This document shows, piece after piece, positions 56,396-64,000 of a DNA stretch of 64,000 nt (the stretch's first letter is position 1; every line of letters begins with the position of its first letter). Below the pieces are notes generated by a model, which saw only the letters and a list, made by a program, of their open reading frames with translations, made no database searches and was not told the DNA's origin. Both the position numbers and the translations under genes were made by a program. The stretch is from Plicaturopsis crispa FD-325 SS-3 (Eukaryota; Basidiomycota; Agaricomycetes; Amylocorticiales; Amylocorticiaceae): positions 392,792 to 456,791 of the forward strand of contig KN832558.1 of the NCBI GenBank assembly GCA_000827205.1, in the 5' to 3' direction.

Positions 56396-57542
56396 AAATA
56401 GCAGCGAAAACGGTAAGGAACTAGGAATCTTCCTCAGAGCATCGCAACGACTTGCTGATTGTCTTTGAAACTTCAGTACTGGTGGGCGTCATTGGAGGAA
56501 GCGGTCTGTACCATCTCGATAACTTGACCTTTGTGTGAGTTGGATGGACTCCCTAACGTGCAAGTTCTAAAATCAATCTGTACTCCAGGAAACACGTCAA
56601 CCCCGAGACGGTTTGTGCCCGCACGACTACCAACTTTCCACTCGAAGTATACTAACCCCCTGCATTCAATAGCCATGGGGATTCCCTTCGTCTCCGATCA
56701 CGATCAGCGCCTTGCCATCCGGCGTGCGCATTGCCTTCCTTGCACGGCACGGCCAGGGACACACAATTGCACCGTCTGCTGTACCCGCTCGCGCCAATAT
56801 CGCCGCACTCAAGTCCCTCGGCGTACGCGCGATTCTCGCATTCTCCGCCGTAGGCTCGCTCCGCGAGGAGATCCCGCCCGGCGCGTTCGCCCTGCCCACA
56901 CAAATTATCGACCGCACAAAAGGTGTTCGTCCTGCCAGCTTTTTTGAGGGCACGAGTGTTGTTGCGCACGCCGCCTTTGGCGATCCCTTCAGCAACAAGC
57001 TCGTCGCCTGGTTGGAGACCCGCGTGAGGAGGGCGCTCGATGAAGAAGGACGCGGCGTCAAGCTTGTTACCGGATCTACGATCGTGTGTATGGAAGGCCC
57101 GCAGTTCTCAACACGGGCAGAGAGTATCATGTATCGTGCTTGGGGAGGCGATTTGATCAACATGAGCGTCCTGCCTGAGGCTAAACTCGCACGAGAGGCT
57201 GAGCTCAGGTGCGTCACATCCACTCGGCTGACAACCTCTTTCTGACGCCTTTGTAGTTATGCCCTTGTCGCAACCGCCACTGACTACGACTCCTGGCGGC
57301 CCCACTCCGAGGCAGTCACAGCTGCCGAGGTTTTCAAGACATTGCAGACGAACGCGGAAACCTCGCGCCACGTTGCCGCTACCATCCTCGAAGATCTGCA
57401 CGCCGAAGCGTTGGATGGCGGCCTATTGACAGAAGAGGTCGGCGCCATGCGCTTTGCCATTATGCCTCGTTCGGAAAAGCAGTCAGATGCGGACAGGAAG
57501 AAACTTGCCTATGTGCTCCCGGCCTATTTCGTAGATCAGTAA
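56385..57542 (+). CDS. MEU1: S-methyl-5'-thioadenosine phosphorylase (309 aa)
   Basis: Cleaves methylthioadenosine with phosphate to adenine and methylthioribose-1-phosphate in the methionine salvage pathway. Exons 56385-56412, 56477-56534, 56589-56610, 56673-57208 and 57257-57542 sum to 310 codons with TAA. Landmarks are the phosphate-binding [40 protein letters not shown] with [36 protein letters not shown] and ATATDYDSW. The PS-V-ANI and TDYDSW forms fit MTAP better than purine nucleoside phosphorylase. Length is close to the usual about 300 residues with a modest insert near EEGRG. The gene name follows the yeast ortholog. Confidence 0.93.
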
Positions 57543-57837
57543 ATTTGGGGGTTAAGTTAAACTGTTAAAGATTAGAAGACAATATGTATGTTGGTTTTGT
57601 ACGTCTGCGACTGGCAGCATCACTTGCTCATTCGGCATTGCTTCAAGTTTGCCTAGTAGAGTGAACGATGATTGTCTTCACTCTTCTAAGGGGTTGCCTA
57701 CGGGAGACTATCAAGTTTGATGTCGGGAGATACCTGAGTGCACATATATATTGCACCAATTTCCAAAATACATGCGACCATGATGAACGTCCATAGTGAT
57801 TGGTGTATCATGCTCTTCCCGGTCACTAGAGCAGTCC

Positions 57838-58464
57838 CTACTGCGACCTTCGGATGTTCCCCATCCACCGCTCATACGGAGCAAGGCTTTCCGCTACACT
57901 GGCGAAGGAGCTCTTTGTACGCTGCGCGAGGTGTTGAATCCCGGCACGCAAGTTGGCAGCAGGCGTATGCACGCTCCCATTCCCGCTACCGCCTGCACCC
58001 GCTCCAGGTACTTCTTCGTCGAACGAGCTCTCCGACCTACTCCCGTCTCCGTCGTCATGCAGGTCATCCCCTAGAGTCCCATTCTCACAGCCCAACGCGC
58101 GCCACCTGTCCCCCTTCCGACCCTGCTCCCTCGCCCTCCAGTATCCAGGCCGTTGCAAAACCCTCGCCTCGCGTTTGTTCTTCCCAGCGCGTTTCCCGGG
58201 CGGCGTGCTCTGCTCCTTCATTTGTGAGCTGACAGCGGGGTCATCAGATGCATTGGTGTGCATGCTCGCGCGGCTAGCGAGGCGGTAGAGTTGCGCGCTG
58301 CCATCACTCGCGAGGCGACTAACGCTGCGGAGAAGGGACTTTGAAGCGCGGTGGGGAAGGGAGGACGGGGCACGGAACTGAAGGGACGTGCGTGCGGGAC
58401 TTGGGTTTGGGCTCGGGCTTGGTGAACGAGTCGGGGTCGGAGTGTAGAGTGGGTCCGAGTCCAT
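57838..58464 (-). CDS. Hypothetical Ser/Pro-rich protein (208 aa)
   Basis: Single exon, ATG at 58464, stop at 57838, convergent with MTAP. The N-terminal third is Ser/Pro-rich (TPTPTRSPSPSPNPSPARTS), followed by helical stretches (SKSLLRSVSRLASDGSAQLY), a basic patch (GKRAGKNKREARVLQRPGYW) and an acidic stretch (DDLHDDGDGSRSESSFDEE). It is probably largely disordered. The C-terminal 50 residues (RAGIQHLAQRTKSSFASVAE, then PYERWMGNIRR) look like a helix. A TATAAAAG box on the minus strand (58595-58602) supports expression. No family recognised. Confidence 0.65.
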   Translation of the reverse strand: MDSDPLYTPTPTRSPSPSPNPSPARTSLQFRAPSSLPHRASKSLLRSVSRLASDGSAQLYRLASRASMHTNASDDPAVSSQMKEQSTPPGKRAGKNKREARVLQRPGYWRAREQGRKGDRWRALGCENGTLGDDLHDDGDGSRSESSFDEEVPGAGAGGSGNGSVHTPAANLRAGIQHLAQRTKSSFASVAESLAPYERWMGNIRRSQ

Positions 58465-58594
58465 TGAAGTAGATGCAAGTTAGATGTATATGGTCGATGC
58501 GCAAATTGGTAAGGCGCAAAGTGATGAGTAGATTGGAGTATTGAGATAAGAGGGAATTGGAATGGTGAAATGATAGCAGCGGCATGGACAGTGA

Positions 58595-58602
58595 CTTTTA
58601 TA
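58595..58602 (-). promoter_or_regulatory. TATA box of the Ser/Pro-rich gene
   Basis: TATAAAAG on the minus strand, about 130 bp upstream of the ATG at 58464. Confidence 0.5.
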
Positions 58603-58876
58603 CTGACGAATGGAAGGGGTGGGGTGGCCGTCATCTGGGCGTATGATGCTTTGCGTACAAAGCCGCGCGAACGCACACCGATACGCCCTTTGTGTTGTGA
58701 GGCGTGATGACCAAGTGGAAGCCCTCCCTTTGTGTCGAGTGGCCACGTTCATTTGCACCTTTGGGCTCCAGAAAACGGTGGGCTTACTGGTCTGGTCTGT
58801 GAAGTGGTAATATGAGTGGGTCCGAAGCGATGCAGTCAATGGGGAGCACACCACTTGAAAGAGCCCCGGCATGAAA

Positions 58877-60580
58877 TCATTCTGTGTCTCGCATATGTCC
58901 GAACGTTGTTGAAGAATCACGCGCGTGAAACGGGGGGACGACTCCGTCGCTATCAGCGTCGCTGACGTCGTCGCGGATTCGGGGTACGAACGCAGACATT
59001 TCGTTGCTGTGGGACAAAATGCCCGCATTCCGAGCGGTCTTGTGGAGGTTCAGCACAAGCCGTGAGATCAAAGTAACTGAGATGCTATGGAAGAAGGCGG
59101 TCAGGAATAGTCGAATAACTGAAGAGGTGGGTAATGACATACCAGCTCGCAAAAGTCGACAGAAGCCCGCCTAGGTATCGATGCTATGCAGATACAAGTT
59201 AGTCCTAACATGTTACATCACAAGTGTGATTATTTACAGATCCTAGCTGTGAGGCGCATCGGTAAGTCTCAAACAAGATGTATACAGGATGAGAACTGCA
59301 CACGCACGTAATTGGTGAGGATATTTGCGAGATTTAGGAGAGCCATTATTCTAGAACTGGGTCAGCATCGCACTTAGAATGCAGCATACGCCCAGGTCAA
59401 GCTGCTCACGCAAAGTACACCGCGCCTGAGCAATAGTCGCTTCAGCTCCCCGACTTCCAGAGAACGCCCGAGGATATTGACCACTCACTATCCCGAAACA
59501 TCAGGGCTCGGATGGGCATTGTCCCCGGAACCAGTTGCACATGTCTTCGTTGGTATGTTTTTCGAATGGTGAGGGCGAAGACGGCGAGGTCAAAGACGAA
59601 TGATACCTCCCACGAGATGGAGATATCTAGAGTCGTTGGACAAGTGGATAAATAAGTACCTTCACACCATTTGTACCCAAGATGAAAAGGCATACTGCCA
59701 GCTCTGTAGGCACCGAGACGTTAGTGCATGAACAGCAAGTACAGGTAGCCTGGGCCTACACAGCTATTGCTTGTATGTTGTGACAACCCGACAAGATGGT
59801 CGTCACCATGATTGGTTTGCCGAAAGAGGCCCACTATGAGTGGTGTATGCCAGAGAGGTCAGTCATTGACGAGTTGTATGCAGGCCACTCCAACGCACAG
59901 TTCCGACTGCAACCAGCCCAGCGTTGAGCGTGATTAGAAAGATGAGGATGATACGGCTGCGCGCGTATATCGCATATGTTCGCAATATCAGAACAACTGA
60001 AGCAAGGAAGGCCGAGTAAGCGCGCTGCATAAGAAGACATGAAACCGACTTGCCTGATACGACGACTTGCACCACGACGAGCAAGTATTGGCGGAATATG
60101 TCAAATTTCCTACAGCTGTGCGGGTGGTGAATAAACCGGAAGTCCGAGCTTTGAAGTATGACCGACCTCTTGATGTGACGAAGTAGTAAGTTCACGGTGA
60201 GGTCGCATGCCAAAGTCGATACACGTACCTCCTCAGATATGGGTCGGAACATGAGTACAGCGACTGCAATATACGCGAGAGCGGAGAGATAACGATTGAC
60301 GAGGAACACGGCAGAGGAGACGTACTTCGGGCGTCTCCAGATATACCACACCTCGCCTGGAAACGTGAGAACCATGTCGAAATACAATATGGCTAAGACC
60401 TCGGGGTGTTGGTTGGTTAGATAAAACTACATCGTAGGATCGTGGACGCACTAATGCCTGTCAAATCCATATAGTTCATGAGGGTCCTAGGGGGGTTGCA
60501 TGTCAGCGATTATGTATACTACGAGGCGTAGAGCGGAAATAGTACACTGTTCGCGCAAGGGGGTGTTGGCCAGTATCCAT
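58877..60580 (-). CDS. DUF6533 multi-pass membrane protein, copy 6
   Basis: Exon 1 (60580, MDTGQHPLART) ends in phase 2, exon 2 reads TLMNYMDLTGI and ends in phase 1, and exon 3 reads ILYFDMVLTFPGEVWYIWRR then VFLVNRYLSALAYIAVAVLM. LILRTYAIYARSRIILIFLI lies at about 59.95-60.0 kb, WEVSFVFDLAVFALTIRKTY at about 59.55-59.62 kb, and ISRLVLNLHKTARNAG at about 59.05 kb. The tail is Asp/Ser-rich with a stop at 58877. The start is inferred from the phase pattern shared by all complete copies rather than from the longer minus-strand frame at 60519-60839. Confidence 0.78.
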
Positions 60581-61318
60581 CTCGTTGAAGCGATGCGAGG
60601 GCACAGGTCTGTGATGCTAAAGGGCTGCAAAGGCTGTATCTCAGTCGTCGAGTCGTTTTAAATGGGGACGGGAAACTCACGAGGAAACGAGACGACGGTC
60701 CTCCGTGTGCGGAGGGTAGAAGAGACGTCTGTGGTTCGAACTCGAAACATGTTGAGCAGCAATTCAGCGGCAGCGGCACCGACATAGACAGTGGGATAAA
60801 CATGCCAGCTTCTATGGGATAGAGGCAGCTCGCCATCACCGCCGCAGACTAACGTCCTGGCGACAGCTTTGAATTCAGAAGCTGCAGCGGGGGTGACGCG
60901 TTGACGAGAGCGTTCAGTATCACGGAAGCATCGCTATAACTGAATCGCGTTGCTCTCTACGTGCGATAGAAAGACGAGCACCGTGAACGGTTGCAAGGAA
61001 GTTTGCGAGATTCTATTCAATCTATGCAACAAAGTCTCTGCGAAGTCGAGAAAAGATCCCATTTTAAACTGCTCCAGCTCTGCTCAACAGAAGTCAAGAC
61101 GTACTATGTGCATACTGATATCAGAGTAGGCCGACCACATCCCATATAGCCAACCCGCTCAAGTGCTCAAGCCATGCTCAAGCGTTCAAGCTCAAGAGTC
61201 AAGCTAGTCAAGGGACAACTTGGGCGGCCGTGACGCGCGTGACTATCGACTACAAGGTCTCGCTCGACGACGCCAAGCTGTGAACTTACTCCTACTTGTA
61301 CGGTACATTGCGGATGAA
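60581..61318. other. Intergenic between DUF6533 copy 6 and VPS28
   Basis: Divergent promoter region. A short run of CTCAAG words (AGTGCTCAAGCCATGCTCAA at about 61155) precedes VPS28. The minus frame 60519-60839 has no family features. Confidence 0.5.
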
Positions 61319-62268
61319 ATGTCTGCACCAATATCTCTCGATGAAGAGGTGCGTTTGTACAGCACCAACGCCGACCGCGAGCGGTACAATCTTCTGTCGA
61401 CCCTCTTCGGCATCATCGTGGCGCTCGATTACCTGGAGCGCGCATATGTGAGAGACAGTGTCACTGCTGCAGAGTGCGTCCTCCTCTTATCGCAACGTGC
61501 GCATCGCTAAGTGCTGTGCCTCAAGAGATACTCGCCAGCATGTACCCGCCTTATATCCCAGTACAAGACCATGCTTAAGCTCGTTCACGACGATGTATCC
61601 TCCATCGAGCAGTTCATGGCGCGCTATCGGGTACGTTGCCCGGATACTACGTGTACACATTGCTTATATCCGGGGCAGATGGACCATCCAGCCGCCCTGC
61701 ACCGTATCAACGTAGGCGTCCCGGCCACCGTGGAGCATTCGAGCGAGGCGGGTCCGGAGACGGGCAAATGGGTAGCCGAGACGACGCAGGTGCGTCGTTC
61801 TTTCACCGCTGATGTCGACCGTACTGACGCGACACAGAATTTCATCACGTTCATGGACGCGCTTAAGCTCCGTCTGCGCGCCAAGGACCAGCTGCATCCC
61901 CTTCTCCAGGAGCTCGTTACCGGATTCGCACGATTTCGTGGGAGCAAGGACTGGGAGGGTCGGGGTAAAATGGTAGCATGGTCAGTGAGATCGTCCTCTT
62001 GTCTTGCGTTGGCGTCCACTAATTTTGAATGGGTGACGACTTACGACACAGGTTGATCACGCTAAATGGCATGAAAGCCTCAGACGAGCTTACCGATGAG
62101 CAGTCGCGTCAGGTAAGTTCATGGATCGAGTATTGTTCTTGCTCACTACGTCTACGTAACATTATTGAACGTCCATCGCAACAGTTACTATTTGACGTGG
62201 ATCACGCGTACGCGGAGTTCTATAGGAGTCTCAGTGGGAGCAAGGACGGCACGAGCGATGGAGCTTGA
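61319..62268 (+). CDS. VPS28: VPS28, ESCRT-I subunit (218 aa)
   Basis: ESCRT-I core subunit that sorts ubiquitinated membrane cargo into multivesicular bodies, bridging to ESCRT-II through its C-terminal helical bundle. Exons 61319-61473, 61528-61630, 61679-61789, 61838-61980, 62052-62112 and 62185-62268 sum to 219 codons with TGA. The N-terminal core-binding half contains LDEEVRLYSTNADRERYNLL, YLERAYVRDSVTAAEYSPAC, TRLISQYKTMLKLV; the C-terminal domain contains NFITFMDALKLRLRAKDQLH, LLQELVTGFARFR, WEGRGKMVAWLITLNGMKAS and LLFDVDHAYAEFYRSL. All are in family order and length is typical. The frame upstream of 61319 opens without ATG, so this start is preferred. Confidence 0.93.
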
Positions 62269-63001
62269 CTTCAGCGTGGCGAAACTTGATCTGTACGTCA
62301 ATATCTACCGCAGAATAGATAAACCACAATCTTGACGATGCCACACAGCAGCACACCCATCAAGCTCGTCCACGATGTATCTCGCTATCCCCTCTAGCAT
62401 TCTCTTCATCACGTCGCCACCCGCGTCCAATTGCAACACCACATCCCGCTTACGGTATCCTATAGCGTAGCTTGGCCGATAGCGCCCCCACAGTCTCCGG
62501 CGCTTTGATAGCTGGCCCGTCGCGCTTACAGATTCACGCGCACGCAGGAGCTAGTATTTATCAGGACGGTTGGGTTGCGCTTTGAATCCGTCTGGTCTTC
62601 GGGGTGACGAGGTTGTACCTCGCTATGCAGTTGAACTTGTGGCACAGACATCGAGGAGGCGGCTTCCAAAGGTACTCGACAATCCGGTCAGGGTGAAGGA
62701 AGTTGTGGTCCGCAAGATACTACGGAGCTGCGTGTTTTACATTCAAGTTATGTACTGCATATGAGATCCAGCATGGAAACGGGGAATACATGTTTGTTAT
62801 CATTGTAAGCTCACTCGAAAAGCCTTGAATTGGATTTTAGGGCTACATATCGACGGCGTATAGCAGACGATCAGTAAAATAGTGAAGGAAAATATCCAGA
62901 CCATGCCTTTCGCGAGGCCGGTGCGTGAGGGTACTATGCGTACGGCGCGAAAAAAGGGACGACCCGAGCCATCATCTATACTTCCGACGCTCTCTGTCTC
63001 C
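62269..63001. other. Intergenic between VPS28 and DUF6533 copy 7
   Basis: No gene recognised. It includes the 3' flanks of both neighbours, which converge. Confidence 0.5.
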
Positions 63002-64000
63002 TCAGACTTGGGATGCCGTGCGAGTACTGTCGAAGTCTACCGAGAGTGGGCCAATGGGTTCTATTGGTGGGATACTAGGCGCGTCGTCGTCTGGCTGCGT
63101 CGTCGTACGATGTGCAGATAGTGCCATGGATTGGGAATCCGCAATGGGGATGTCACGGAGGACAATATCCGCTATGATCGAAGCGGATGCGTTGGCGCCG
63201 GTGGATAGGATACCAGCTTGTTTGTGTCTCTGAAGATTGAGTAGGAGACGCGACATCAATGTCACAGATAAACTGCAGGGAGGCAAGACTCAGTTGAAAC
63301 GCAGGATAGAAACGCGGGAAGCAAAACAGACCAGTTGGCGAATCCAGATAAACCCTCGAAGTCAGGGTTATAGACGAAGATAAAGCCGTTAAACTACGGG
63401 CAATTATGTTAGATGTGGCTCGAGGTGAACTAATAGAACACGGCGCACCCAGTATGAAAGGATGTTTCCAAGGTGGAGTAGTGCCATGGTACTGTCATAA
63501 TCGTCTGGGTCAGCTAGCTTATACGGTAGGGTAGACGTGCACTTACGCGAAGTAAATCGAGCCTGACAGACAGATTGAACATAAGTGCTGGGGAAAGAAA
63601 ACCTTGTACCGTACCGTCTCGGAGAATGAGAGTGCCAAGTGACATGGACGAGGATACGGCTCGCCTTTCCCTTCCTACTTTGTACGTTTTGAACAGCGTC
63701 ATGGCGAGTATGAGGATGTCGAAGAGAAACACCCCCGGCCATAAGACGTCTGTATCTGCAGGCGCTGGTAAGTGCTGAGGCGGCAGTCACGACGATCCGA
63801 CAAACTTGGTTCGTCCCAGACCCGACATGAAAGCCTGTACAATCTCGTCAGCTCGATGCGCGGTATGGCATAACGGATGGGATGCTTGCCCATAGACAGA
63901 AGATTGAGCTAGTGATTTCGCCACGAATTTTGGGGTCAAGGCGAATACATCCAAGCCATTTGAAGTGATGATTACCTGCGTTTTTCTTCTTAGCAAGTTC
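63002..64000 (-). CDS. DUF6533 multi-pass membrane protein, copy 7 (partial at window edge)
   Basis: Only the C-terminal half lies in the window. FLFDILILAMTLFKTYKVG and SSSMSLGTLILRDG occur at about 63.63-63.73 kb, corresponding to the WE.LF.FDL.IF.LT..KTY helix and the LRDG turn of the other copies; SVTLMSRLLLNLQRHKQAG lies at about 63.23 kb. The tail is acidic and Pro-rich (TTTQPDDDAPSIPPIEPIGP) and ends at 63002. The DUF6533 signature exon itself should lie beyond 64000, so family membership rests on the shared C-terminal part. Confidence 0.7.

Noticed and set aside
60519-60839. 106-codon minus frame as first exon of DUF6533 copy 6
   Set aside because: The shorter start at 60580 reproduces the exon phases of all other copies; the longer frame does not join to exon 2 in phase.
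62342-62400. Short stretch reading KLVHDVSRYPL, similar to KLVHDDVSS of VPS28
   Set aside because: Only about ten residues match and the neighbouring sequence does not; probably chance.

Overview
The window is fungal nuclear DNA, almost certainly from an Agaricomycete (mushroom-forming basidiomycete). Nearly every gene is split by introns of about 50-75 nt with GT...AG ends. Seven genes belong to the DUF6533 membrane-protein family, which is typical of Agaricomycotina. The single-copy genes (HUS1, VPS28, SDH4, MTAP, urea carboxylase) are ordinary eukaryotic housekeeping or metabolic genes.

Layout. 0.9-5.8 kb: urea carboxylase (+). 6.2-10.3 kb: two tandem secreted GH16 beta-glucanase genes (-). 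11.0-16.9 kb: a tandem segmental duplication carrying two secreted proteins built of 9 and 11 glycine-zipper repeats (-), each with a shared promoter and flanking sequence, followed by an intron-containing tRNA-Thr. 17.5-20 kb: a small beta-rich protein gene (-) and a decayed relative. 21.7-22.4 kb: SDH4 (-), with a 769-bp foldback (hairpin) element starting about 150 bp upstream of its start codon. 23.3-33.1 kb: a gene-poor, repeat-rich block with several diverged copies of an unclassified dispersed repeat, two adjacent minisatellites, and an apparently intact 3.35-kb Mutator-like (MULE) transposon that split one repeat copy. 34-39 kb: three more members of the small beta-rich family (+). 40.5-41.7 kb: HUS1 (-). 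42.1-64 kb: an array of seven DUF6533 genes (six -, one +), interspersed with an F-box gene, MTAP, a Ser-rich unknown and VPS28.

How the genes work together. The housekeeping genes do not form a pathway with each other. What stands out is repeated local duplication: GH16 x2, repeat proteins x2, the small beta family x5 (one broken) and DUF6533 x7. In several cases the duplications carry promoters and 3' regions along, so they look like whole-segment copies rather than retrocopies. The best candidates for undescribed biology are the secreted glycine-zipper repeat pair, the small beta-rich family with its conserved core promoter, and the DUF6533 array. All gene models were read by eye; exon boundaries given exactly were checked for reading phase, while others are approximate.
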